Of a stretch of 40,746 nucleotides of DNA, positions 6,563 to 16,659 are shown in pieces. Position 1 is the first letter of the stretch. Each line of letters starts with the position of its first letter. The position numbers and the translations under genes were made by a program. Under the pieces are notes generated by a model. The model was not told the DNA's origin. It made no database searches and was given only the letters and a program-made list of their open reading frames with translations. Source of the DNA: JACVRU01 sp040902725 (GTDB lineage Bacteria > Actinomycetota > Thermoleophilia > Gaiellales > Gaiellaceae); contig JBBDWU010000018.1 in assembly GCA_040902725.1 (NCBI GenBank), positions 1-40,746 on the forward strand, given 5' to 3'.

Positions 6563-7153
6563 ATGACGGTGCCCGCGCACGCCGCGACGGCGGGAAAGGT
6601 CCTGCTCGACGCGGACGCGATCCAGCGCACGCTCTCGCGCATCGCCCACGAGATCATCGAGCGCAACGACGAGCTCGAGCGGGTCGCCCTCGTTGGCATC
6701 CACACGCGCGGGGTCCCGCTCGCGCACCGGCTGCGGCGCCTGATCGAGGAGCGCTCGGGCGTGGAGCTTCCGGTGGGCTCGGTCGACATCACCTTCTACC
6801 GCGACGACGTCCAGATCCGCGGCGGCGAGGCCCCGCTGCACCCGCAGCCGCTCGTGCGCGCGACTCAGCTCGAGTTCGCGCCAGAGGGGATGACGTGCAT
6901 CCTCGTCGACGACGTCCTCTACACGGGACGCACGATCCGCGCCGCGATCGAGGCGCTCTTCGCCTACGGCCGTCCCGCCCGCGTGCAGCTCGCCGTCCTC
7001 GCCGACCGCGGCCACCGCGAGCTCCCGATCCGCCCCGACTACGTCGGCAAGAACCTCCCGACCTCCCGCGGCGAGCGCGTGCAGGTGCAGCTCGTCGAGG
7101 TGGACGAGGTCGACTGCGTCCTGCTCGTCGAAAGCCCCGAGGAGACAAGATGA
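6563..7153 (+). CDS. pyrR: PyrR bifunctional regulator/uracil phosphoribosyltransferase
   Basis: 196 residues, type I phosphoribosyltransferase fold. The PRPP-binding motif is CILVDDVLYTGRTIRAA near residues 113-129, and the family signature NLPTS (YVGKNLPTSRGE) is present. PyrR senses UMP/UTP, binds a stem-loop in pyr mRNA and has weak uracil phosphoribosyltransferase activity. It is first in the pyr operon and directly follows its own likely RNA target. I chose ATG 6563, with AAAGGAG five bases upstream, over an in-frame start at 6542 that lies inside the hairpin. A 162-nt spacer with a repeat cassette separates it from pyrB. Confidence 0.94.
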   Translation: MTVPAHAATAGKVLLDADAIQRTLSRIAHEIIERNDELERVALVGIHTRGVPLAHRLRRLIEERSGVELPVGSVDITFYRDDVQIRGGEAPLHPQPLVRATQLEFAPEGMTCILVDDVLYTGRTIRAAIEALFAYGRPARVQLAVLADRGHRELPIRPDYVGKNLPTSRGERVQVQLVEVDEVDCVLLVESPEETR

Positions 7154-7194
7154 GCCACCCGGCCACACCTGGCGGCGCCTGGCCCGCGGGCACG

Positions 7195-7267
7195 CGGCGC
7201 CAGGCGGCGTCCTCAGTCGCGCCCGTATGCCTGCATACGAGCGCTCCCTGCGTCCTTGCCTGGCTTG
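7195..7267. repeat. pyr-operon spacer cassette, copy 1 (73 bp)
   Basis: Nearly identical to 10673-10746: three substitutions and one inserted base. It contains a 7-bp hairpin CGTATGC-CT-GCATACG (7224-7239). It starts 41 nt after the pyrR stop and ends 48 nt before the pyrB ATG, in a 162-nt spacer. Confidence 0.88.
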
Positions 7268-7315
7268 GTGCCCACGACCCAGGCATCCACCAATGTGACC
7301 GGGAGGCTCATCGCA

Positions 7316-8299
7316 ATGGCTGACATCCGCTTCATGCGGGAGACGCTCCCGCCCCGGCCGCCCGACCGGCGGCACCTGATCTCGATCCGCGACCTCGACC
7401 TCGACGACGTCGAGCGGCTGCTGGCGACGGCGCAGAGCTTCGAGGCGTCCCTGGAGCGCGAGGTGAAGAAGCTGCCGACGCTGCGCGGCCGCACGGTCGT
7501 GACGCTGTTCTACGAGTCCTCGACCCGCACCTCGTCGAGCTTCGAGCTGGCGGCGAAGCGGCTCTCGGCCGACACGATGTCGATCAAGGCGGCCGGCTCG
7601 GCCGTCGACAAGGGCGAGTCGCTCAAGGACACGGCGCTCACCCTCGCCGCGTACGACCCGGACGTGATCGTCATCAGGCACCCGCACATCGGCGCGCCGC
7701 AGCTGGTCGCCCGCGTCACCGAGGCCCGGGTCGTCAACGCCGGCGACGGCAAGCACCAGCACCCGACCCAGGCGCTGCTCGACCTCTACACGATGCGGCA
7801 GGCGCTCGGGCGCCTCGAAGGCCTCCACGTCGCGATCGTCGGCGACGTCCTCCACTCGCGCGTCGCCCGCTCGCTGATCCAGGCGCTCGAGCTCGTCGGC
7901 GCGCGGACGACGCTCGTCGGGCCCCCGACGCTGATCCCCCGCGGGATCGCGACCGAGTCCTCGACCGACATCGGCGCGATCCGCGACGCGGACGTCGTCT
8001 ACGTGCTCCGGATGCAGCACGAGCGGATGCTCGAGGGCGCCAACTACGTCCCCTCGCTGCGCGAGTACGCGGAGCGCTGGTGCGTCACCCCGGCGCGACT
8101 GCGGCCCGGCCAGGTGGTCATGCACCCGGGCCCGATGAACCGCGGCGTCGAGATCGACCCGCTCGTCGCGGACGCGGCGGAGACGCTGATCCAGGCGCAG
8201 GTGCGCTCCGGGCTCGTCGTCCGGATGGCCGTGCTCTACGACCTGCTCACCCACGGCCCGGCGCCCGTCCCGGTCGAGGCCGCGATGGAGGTGGCCTGA
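7316..8299 (+). CDS. pyrB: aspartate carbamoyltransferase catalytic subunit
   Basis: 327 residues. It condenses carbamoyl phosphate with aspartate, the committed step to UMP. The carbamoyl-phosphate motif S-T-R-T (residues 69-72) and H-P-T-Q (149-152), plus LHSRVARS and PGPMNRGVE in the aspartate domain, are diagnostic. Length is normal for the catalytic chain. No pyrI is present, so an unregulated trimer, or a complex with the adjacent PyrC, is likely. Start ATG 7316 with GGGAGG at 7301-7306; upstream in-frame starts would run into the spacer repeat. The TGA stop touches the pyrC ATG. Confidence 0.97.
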   Translation: MADIRFMRETLPPRPPDRRHLISIRDLDLDDVERLLATAQSFEASLEREVKKLPTLRGRTVVTLFYESSTRTSSSFELAAKRLSADTMSIKAAGSAVDKGESLKDTALTLAAYDPDVIVIRHPHIGAPQLVARVTEARVVNAGDGKHQHPTQALLDLYTMRQALGRLEGLHVAIVGDVLHSRVARSLIQALELVGARTTLVGPPTLIPRGIATESSTDIGAIRDADVVYVLRMQHERMLEGANYVPSLREYAERWCVTPARLRPGQVVMHPGPMNRGVEIDPLVADAAETLIQAQVRSGLVVRMAVLYDLLTHGPAPVPVEAAMEVA

Positions 8300-9607
8300 A
8301 TGGCGAAGCTGACCGCGAAGAGCCGCACCAGGGAGAACGTGATCGTCCGCGGCGCGCGCGTGCTCGACCCCGCGGAGGGCTTCGACCAGGTCGTCGACGT
8401 CCGCGTGGATTCCGGGGTCGTCGCCCACATCGGCAACAACCTCGACACGAACGAGCACCGCGTCGTCGAGGGCGAGGGCCTCGTGCTCGCGCCTGCCTTC
8501 GTCGACCCGCACGTCCACCTGCGCACGCCCGGCCGCGAGGACGAGGAGACGATCGCGAGCGGCACCGCGGCCGCCGCGGCGGGCGGCTACTGCGCCATCC
8601 TCGCCATGCCGAACACCGACCCGGTGGTCGACTCGGGCGCCGTGCTCGAGTCGCTCGTCGAGCGGGCCCGGGACGAGGCGGAGATCCCCGTCGGCTTCCT
8701 GGGAGCGATCTCCAAGGGCCAGGAGGGAGCGGTGCTGACCGAGATGGCGGAGCTCGCCGACCGCGGCGCCGTCGCCTTCAGCGACGACGGGCGGCCCGTC
8801 GCGTCCGCCGGTCTGATGCGCCGCGCGCTCCAGTACTCCGCCGTCACCGGACGCAAGCTCGCACTCCACTGCGAGGAGCCCGCGCTGTCCCAGGCGGGCC
8901 AGGTGCACGAGGGCACGGTCGCCGCCGAGCTCGGGTTCACCGGCTATCCGTCGGTCGCCGAGAGCCTGATGGTCGAGCGCGACCTGGCGCTGGCCGCTTA
9001 CGAAGGGCGGCCGCTGCACCTGCTCCACCTGTCCGCGCGCGAATCGGTGGAGGCGCTCGTGCGCGCCCAGGCCGCCGGCGTCGAGGCGACGGCCGAGGTG
9101 ACCCCGCATCACCTCTGCCTCACCGACGAGGCGGTGCGCTCGCTCGACCCGAACGTGAAGATGAACCCGCCGCTGCGCGCCGAGGAAGACCGCGTGGCGC
9201 TGATCGAGGCGCTCCGCACGGGGGCGATCGGCTCGATCGCCACCGACCACGCGCCGCACGCGCGGCACGAGAAGGACGTGCCCTTCGAGGAGGCGCCGTT
9301 CGGCGTCACCGGCCTGGAGACGGCGTTCGCGGTGCTCTACACGCACCTCGTGCGCCCCGGCCTGCTGTCGCTGGAGACGCTGCTCCAGCGGCTCTCGCAC
9401 GGCCCCGCCGAGGCCTACGGGCTCACGCCGCCGCGGATCGCGGTGAGGGCACCCGCGAACCTCGTCCTGCTCGACCTCGAGGGGGCGTGGCGGGTGGAGG
9501 AGAGCTCGTTCCGCTCGCGCTCGGTCAACTCCTGGCTGCTCGGCGAGACGCTCACGGGCCGGGTTCGGCTGACGGTGGCCGACGGGCGCGTAGCGTTCGC
9601 CGCATGA
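8300..9607 (+). CDS. pyrC: dihydroorotase (class I)
   Basis: 435 residues, amidohydrolase superfamily, class I dihydroorotase, converting carbamoyl aspartate to dihydroorotate. Zinc ligands H71-V-H73 (DPHVHLRTPG) and the catalytic D316 in ATDHAPH are present. About 20 residues at the N-terminus (MAKLTAKSRTRENV) precede the usual start of the family at VIVRGARVLDP. The ATG at 8300 immediately follows the pyrB stop, so translation is coupled. PyrC overlaps carA by four bases. Every conserved feature expected of an active enzyme is visible. Confidence 0.95.
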   Translation: MAKLTAKSRTRENVIVRGARVLDPAEGFDQVVDVRVDSGVVAHIGNNLDTNEHRVVEGEGLVLAPAFVDPHVHLRTPGREDEETIASGTAAAAAGGYCAILAMPNTDPVVDSGAVLESLVERARDEAEIPVGFLGAISKGQEGAVLTEMAELADRGAVAFSDDGRPVASAGLMRRALQYSAVTGRKLALHCEEPALSQAGQVHEGTVAAELGFTGYPSVAESLMVERDLALAAYEGRPLHLLHLSARESVEALVRAQAAGVEATAEVTPHHLCLTDEAVRSLDPNVKMNPPLRAEEDRVALIEALRTGAIGSIATDHAPHARHEKDVPFEEAPFGVTGLETAFAVLYTHLVRPGLLSLETLLQRLSHGPAEAYGLTPPRIAVRAPANLVLLDLEGAWRVEESSFRSRSVNSWLLGETLTGRVRLTVADGRVAFAA

Positions 9608-10632
9608 ACGGCTTCCTCGCGCTCGAGGACGGCACCGTGCTGGAAGGGGAGTCCGTAGGCGCCGAGGGTCATGCCTTCGGCGAGGCGGTCTTCACCACCG
9701 CGATGACCGGCTACCAGGAGGTCGTCACCGACCCCAGCTACGCGGAGCAGATCGTGTGCTTCAGCGCGCCCATGGTCGGCAACTACGGGGTCGAGCCGGG
9801 CCGGTCGGAGTCGGCGCGGCCGCACGCGCGCGCAGTGCTGATGCGGGAGGCGCGCGGGCCGGCCTGGACGGACTGGCTCCACGAGCACGGGATCGTCGCG
9901 CTCTCGGGAATCGACACGCGCACGCTCGTCCTCACGCTTCGCGAGGCCGGCGCGATGCGCGCGGTGGCGGTGGCGGGGCAGTCGACGGTCGAGGAGGCGC
10001 TCGAGGCCGCCCGGGCGCAGCCGCCGATGGAGGGCCGCGGGCTCGCGTCCCTCGTCTCGACGTCCGAGTCGTACGTGCACGCGGAGGAGGGCGACGTGCG
10101 CGTCGCGGTGGTGGACTACGGCTGCAAGCGCTCGATCCTCCGCCGCCTGGCCGGGGCGGGGGCGCAGGTCACCGTCTACCCCCACGACGTCGACGCGGAC
10201 ACGCTCGCCGGCTTCGACGGCGTCGTCCTCTCGAACGGCCCCGGCGACCCGGAGCCGCTGTCGGCGGAGACCGAGGTCGTGCGCGAGCTCCTCGGCCGGA
10301 CGCCGGTGCTCGGCATCTGCCTCGGCCACCAGCTGCTCGCGCTCGCCACCGGGCACCGCACCTACAAGCTCCCCTTCGGCCACCGCGGCGCGAATCATCC
10401 TGTCCTCGACCGCCGCACGAACAGCGTCCTCGTCACGAGCCAGAACCACGGCTTCGCCGTCGAGGCCTCCGACGCGCGCGAGGCGACGCACGTCTCCCTC
10501 TACGACGGCACGGTCGAGGGCCTCGACTTCCCCGCGGAGCGCGCCCGCGCGGTGCAGTTCCATCCCGAGGCGGGCCCCGGTCCCCACGACGCCTGGCCGA
10601 TCCTCACTGACTTCGTCGAGGAGTTGAAGTGA
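9604..10632 (+). CDS. carA: carbamoyl-phosphate synthase small (glutaminase) subunit
   Basis: 342 residues. The N-terminal CarA domain (GYQEVVTDPSY, GNYGV) is followed by a class I glutamine amidotransferase domain with nucleophile C239 in GICLGHQ and the H320/E322 dyad in FHPEAGPGP. It releases ammonia from glutamine and channels it to CarB. ATG 9604 overlaps the pyrC stop as ATGA. The 162-nt spacer with the second repeat cassette follows. Slightly shorter than E. coli CarA but complete. Confidence 0.96.
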   Translation: MNGFLALEDGTVLEGESVGAEGHAFGEAVFTTAMTGYQEVVTDPSYAEQIVCFSAPMVGNYGVEPGRSESARPHARAVLMREARGPAWTDWLHEHGIVALSGIDTRTLVLTLREAGAMRAVAVAGQSTVEEALEAARAQPPMEGRGLASLVSTSESYVHAEEGDVRVAVVDYGCKRSILRRLAGAGAQVTVYPHDVDADTLAGFDGVVLSNGPGDPEPLSAETEVVRELLGRTPVLGICLGHQLLALATGHRTYKLPFGHRGANHPVLDRRTNSVLVTSQNHGFAVEASDAREATHVSLYDGTVEGLDFPAERARAVQFHPEAGPGPHDAWPILTDFVEELK

Positions 10633-10672
10633 CCCGCCCGCGGCGCCCGATCGGCCGCTGGCGGCTGCAAGG

Positions 10673-10746
10673 CGGCGCCATGCGGCGTCCTCGGTCGCGC
10701 CCGTATGCCCCGCATACGAGCGCTCCCTGCGTCCTTGCCTGGCTTG
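10673..10746. repeat. pyr-operon spacer cassette, copy 2 (74 bp)
   Basis: Second copy of the element at 7195-7267. Hairpin CGTATGC-CCC-GCATACG (10702-10718): the stem is conserved while the loop grew from two to three bases. It starts 40 nt after the carA stop and ends 48 nt before the carB GTG, again in a 162-nt spacer. Confidence 0.88.
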
Positions 10747-10794
10747 CCTTTCGCACGCCATCGGCTCAATCGGCCACCACGGGAGGGCCACTGC

Positions 10795-13690
<2,896 letters not shown>

Positions 13691-13698
<8 letters not shown>

Positions 13699-14353
13699 GG
13701 AGCGCGTGCGCATGCTCGCCGCGGAGCCGGTGGGGCCGTACACGCTGCTGCGCCTCGAGCGGGGCGGCCTCGACCCGGGGCGGCCGGGCCAGTTCTTCAT
13801 GCTCGAGGCGCCCGGCCGGCTGCTGCCGCGGCCGATGAGCCTCTGCCTTGCGCCCCCCGGAGAGCTCGGATTCCTGATCGACGCGATCGGGCCTGGGACG
13901 CGCGCACTCTGCGCGCTCGACCAGGGCGACTCGCTCGCCGTGCTCGGGCCGCTCGGCAACGGCTTCCGCCTCGACGTCGCCAGGCCGCTCCTCGTCGGCG
14001 GGGGGATCGGCGTCGCCCCGTTCCCGTACCTCTCCGAGGCGCTGGGCGGCGCGCCCGCGCTGCTCGGCTTCCGGAGCGCGCTCCACGCCGAGGCGGCGGC
14101 GCTCGTCCCGAACGCGGAAGTCGTCCTCGAGCCCGAGTACGTGACCGAGCGGCTCGAGCCGGGCTTCGACGTGCTCGCCTGCGGCCCGGAGCCGATGCTC
14201 GAGGCGGTGCGCGCGCTCGCCCCCGACGCGCAGCTCGCCTGGGAGGCGCCGATGGCTTGCGGCTACGGCGCCTGCTACGGCTGCGCGGTCGAGCTGGACG
14301 GCCGCTGGAAGCGTCTCTGCGTGGAAGGGCCGGTGCTCAGTGCTGCTGCTTAA
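13691..14353 (+). CDS. pyrK: dihydroorotate dehydrogenase electron-transfer subunit
   Basis: 220 residues, ferredoxin-reductase-like. It carries FAD and a [2Fe-2S] cluster and passes electrons from PyrD (class 1B) to NAD+. The FAD motif is R-P-M-S (LLPRPMSL) and the nucleotide-binding glycine loop is VGGGIGVAP. The cluster cysteines are in MACGYGACYGCAVELDG plus the later C in RLCVEGP. I chose GTG 13691, which overlaps the carB stop and has AGGAG at 13679-13683; ATG 13712 with AGGGAG is a good alternative. The C-terminus after VEGP is only a few residues long because pyrD starts inside it. Confidence 0.92.
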
Positions 14354-15221
14354 CGCCTCGGGCTGCCTGGACGCGCTGACGGCGGCCGACACGGCCCGCG
14401 CGCTCGACGCCTTCGTGACCAAGACGGTGACGCCCCACGAGCGCGCCGGCAACGCGCCGGTCCGGATCGCCGAGACCGAGGTCGGGATGCTCAACTCGAT
14501 CGGCCTCGCGAATCCGGGCCGCGAGCGCTTCCTCGCCGAGACCCTCCCGCGGCTCCACGAGCTGGGGGTGCCGCTCTGGGTTTCGGTCGGTGGCTTCACC
14601 GCCCAGGAATACGCGGAGACGTGCGAGCGGCTCGACGGGATCGCCGCGATCGAGCTCAACCTCTCCTGCCCGAACGTCGAGGAGGCCCCGGAGACCGCCC
14701 CGGAGATCGTCGCCGCCTGCCGCGCCGTCACGAGCCTGCCGCTCTACGCAAAGCTGTCGCCGGCTGTCTGGGACGTCGCCGAGGCGGCCAGGGCGGTCGC
14801 CGCCGCCGGCGCCGACGGGCTCTCGCTCGTGAACACGATCCGCGGCCTCGCGCTCGACGAGCGGACGCTCGCACCGACCCTCGGGCCCGCCGTGGGCGGC
14901 CTCTCGGGGCCGGCCCTCAAGCCGGTCGCGCTCGCAGCCGTCTACGCGTGCGCGCGAGCCGTCGACCTGCCGATCGTGGGCATGGGCGGCGTCCAGTCCG
15001 GCCGCGACGCCCTCGACCTCCTCGCCTGCGGGGCGAGCGCCGTGGCCCTCGGGACCGTGCTCTTCGCGGACCCCGATGCGCCCGGCCGGGTCCGCTCGGA
15101 GCTGGCGGCGGAGCTCGCCCTCCGCGGCCTCGAAGGTCCGGAGGACGCGGTCGGCCTGGCCCACGAGGACCGGTTACAGACCAGAAAACACCTGGATATC
15201 GGCGGAAAAGCTCTGGTTTGA
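14340..15221 (+). CDS. pyrD: dihydroorotate dehydrogenase, class 1B catalytic subunit
   Basis: 293 residues, FMN TIM barrel. TKTVTPHERAGN, the active-site cysteine in ELNLSCPNVE, the KLSP lysine strand, VNTIRGLALD and the phosphate-binding GMGGVQSGRDA are all present. Cys as catalytic base and the adjacent pyrK make it class 1B (NAD-linked). The only available start is GTG 14340, overlapping pyrK by 14 nt; the N-terminus begins directly at LLLNASG and lacks the usual first 10-15 residues. The last residues after LAHED look like an added tail. Its TGA lies within the mihF -35 hexamer. Last gene of the pyr operon. Confidence 0.93.
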   Translation: MLLLNASGCLDALTAADTARALDAFVTKTVTPHERAGNAPVRIAETEVGMLNSIGLANPGRERFLAETLPRLHELGVPLWVSVGGFTAQEYAETCERLDGIAAIELNLSCPNVEEAPETAPEIVAACRAVTSLPLYAKLSPAVWDVAEAARAVAAAGADGLSLVNTIRGLALDERTLAPTLGPAVGGLSGPALKPVALAAVYACARAVDLPIVGMGGVQSGRDALDLLACGASAVALGTVLFADPDAPGRVRSELAAELALRGLEGPEDAVGLAHEDRLQTRKHLDIGGKALV

Positions 15222-15245
15222 CCGCGCCCGCGAAGTTGCTAGACT
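15218..15245 (+). promoter_or_regulatory. promoter of mihF-gmk-rpoZ
   Basis: TTGACC (15218-15223), 16 nt, TAGACT (15240-15245). Predicted start near 15252, about 4 nt before the GTG at 15256. The pyrD stop TGA (15219-15221) is inside the -35 hexamer. Confidence 0.6.
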
Positions 15246-15255
15246 CGTGCGCTCT

Positions 15256-15588
15256 GTGGTTCCGCCCAAGACCCAGGCGCAAGCTCCCGCCCGCTCCCTC
15301 GACCAGCGCATGGACGCGCTTCGGCGGGCGAACGAGATCCGGGTCCGGCGCGCGCAGCTGAAGAAGGACCTCAAGGACGGGCGCGTGAAGGTCGATGAGA
15401 TCCTCCGCCGGCCGCCCGACTACGTCGAGACGGCGAAGGTCTTCGACATCCTCATGGCCGTCCCCAAGTTCGGTCGCGTGAAGGCCGCCCGGTTCCTGAA
15501 CACCTGCCGGATCAGCCAGTCGAAGACGGTGGGCGGCCTCTCCGAGCGCCAGCGGGCGGAGCTCATTGGCCTCTTCGACCGCGCGTAG
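15256..15588 (+). CDS. mihF: actinobacterial integration host factor (mIHF)
   Basis: 110 residues. A basic N-terminal helix (DALRRANEIRVRRAQLKKDLKDGR) is followed by a helix-two-turn-helix domain with VPKFGRVKAARFLNTCRI and LSERQRAELIG, the mIHF signature. It is a nucleoid-associated DNA-bending protein, unrelated to proteobacterial IHF, and in actinobacteria it typically sits just upstream of gmk, as here. GTG 15256 is chosen because it follows the promoter at leaderless spacing and gives normal family length. It overlaps gmk by 23 nt. Confidence 0.9.
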   Translation: MVPPKTQAQAPARSLDQRMDALRRANEIRVRRAQLKKDLKDGRVKVDEILRRPPDYVETAKVFDILMAVPKFGRVKAARFLNTCRISQSKTVGGLSERQRAELIGLFDRA

Positions 15589-16171
15589 CTGGCCGGTCTT
15601 CGTCGTCACCGGCCCGTCCGGTGCGGGCAAGAGCATGCTGGAGAAGGAGTTGCTGGAGCGGCTCGCGGGCCGGCTCGAGCTCGCCGTCTCCGCGACGACG
15701 CGGCCGAGGCGACCGACCGAGACGCACGGGCGCGACTACTGGTTCGTCACGAACGACGAGTTCGACCGGATGGTGGCGGAGGACGAGTTCTTGGAGTGGG
15801 TGTCCTACGTTTCCGGCCACCGGTACGGAACGCCGCGGTCCGAGATCGAGCGGATCCGCGGGGTGGGCCGGGCGCCGTTGCTCGACCTCGAGACCGAGGG
15901 CGCGCTGCGGGTGCGGGACGACGTTGCCGGCGCCGTGACGATCTTCGTGGACGCGCCGACGTTCGAGGAGCTCGAGCGCCGGCTCCGGGAGCGGGCGACC
16001 GAGAGCGAGGGCGAGATCGAGGAGCGGCTCACCCTCGCGAGGCAGCAGCGCGAGCTGGCGGGCGAGTTCGACCACGTGGTCGTCAACGACGAGCTGCAGC
16101 GGGCCGTGGACGAGCTCACGGCCATCGTCAGCGGTGCACTGAGGAACGCGGCTACCATCTCCCGGCAGTGA
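15566..16171 (+). CDS. gmk: guanylate kinase
   Basis: 201 residues, converts GMP to GDP. P-loop GPSGAGKS (residues 16-23), the GMP-binding TTRPRRPTETHGRDYWFV segment, and lid-region arginines (RLRERATESEGEIEERL) are intact. The start is the TTG at 15566, inside mihF; no ATG or GTG lies before the P-loop in this frame, and GGAG sits four bases upstream. The unusual start plus the 23-nt overlap suggests coupling to mihF translation. It ends in a GTGA overlap with rpoZ. Confidence 0.94.
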   Translation: MASSTARSWPVFVVTGPSGAGKSMLEKELLERLAGRLELAVSATTRPRRPTETHGRDYWFVTNDEFDRMVAEDEFLEWVSYVSGHRYGTPRSEIERIRGVGRAPLLDLETEGALRVRDDVAGAVTIFVDAPTFEELERRLRERATESEGEIEERLTLARQQRELAGEFDHVVVNDELQRAVDELTAIVSGALRNAATISRQ

Positions 16172-16395
16172 TTCATCCGAGAATCGACCAGCTGCTCGAC
16201 AACGTGGACTCGCGCTACGCGCTGGTCATCGTCGCCGCGAAGCGCGCGCGGCAGATCAACAACTACTACCACCAGCTCGGCGAAGGCACCTTCGAGATGC
16301 CGCCGCCGCTCGTGGAGTCGCGCTCGAAGAACCACTTGACCATGTCCCTCGAGGAAATCAGCGAGGGAAAAATTAAGTACGCCTACGTTAAGTAG
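16168..16395 (+). CDS. rpoZ: RNA polymerase omega subunit
   Basis: 75 residues. HPRIDQLLDNVDSRYALVIVAAKRARQINNYY is the canonical omega N-terminal half, ending with a short SLEEISEGKIKYAYVK tail. Omega helps RNA polymerase assembly and contributes to a ppGpp site in some bacteria. GTG 16168 overlaps the gmk TGA (GTGA). TACCAT at 16153-16158 lies 15 nt upstream and could be a -10 for a second, leaderless transcript. The last codons lie inside the left arm of a 12-bp inverted repeat. Confidence 0.93.
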   Translation: MIHPRIDQLLDNVDSRYALVIVAAKRARQINNYYHQLGEGTFEMPPPLVESRSKNHLTMSLEEISEGKIKYAYVK

Positions 16396-16403
16396 GCGTA
16401 CTT
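16375..16403 (+). terminator. terminator-like hairpin overlapping the rpoZ stop
   Basis: AAGTACGCCTAC (16375-16386), loop GTTAA, GTAGGCGTACTT (16392-16403): a perfect 12-bp stem whose right arm contains part of the rpoZ TAG. Only three T follow, so termination may be partial. It fits the end of the mihF-gmk-rpoZ unit. Confidence 0.6.
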
Positions 16404-16546
16404 TGAGTCGCCGTCCGCTGGGCCAACTCCAGCGTCGCCTCCCGGCCGGCTAAGCCGGCCTTCGGCGAGTTACTGCCTTCCGTTGTGCCGTCGCCTGATG
16501 CTAGGCCTGCGCGCGCGGCGCTTTGCGCCGGGCGCTCCGGCCAGGT

Positions 16547-16618
16547 GCTGTCTCGCGAGTACTTCACCTCGCGACAGCCGGGATGCGCGCACTTCCGCGC
16601 GCTGCGATCCCGGCTGTC
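16547..16618 (+). promoter_or_regulatory. two mutually exclusive hairpins upstream of coaBC
   Basis: Hairpin 1 pairs 16547-16559 with 16568-16578 (GCTGTC..CGCGAG against CTCGCGACAGC, 2-nt bulge). Hairpin 2 pairs 16573-16584 with 16607-16618, a perfect 12-bp GACAGCCGGGAT stem continued by GCGCGC/GCGCGC. Both need bases 16573-16578, so only one can form at a time. The surrounding spacer (16404-16659, 256 nt) also has a GGCCGGCT/AGCCGGCC palindrome near 16443-16459 but no ORF I can support. Confidence 0.5.
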
Positions 16619-16659
16619 CGATGGCCGCTGGTGACAAGTCGGTAGGCACAATGGGTCAC

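Noticed and set aside
5519..9400. Very long minus-strand open frame (1293 codons) antisense to rnz-pyrC
   Set aside because: High GC content leaves few stops; composition is Arg/Ala/Gly-rich without motifs, and the plus strand carries clear enzymes throughout.
10705..10794. N-terminal extension of carB from an earlier in-frame start
   Set aside because: It would translate the repeat cassette; the GTG at 10795 has a good SD and gives the family N-terminus.
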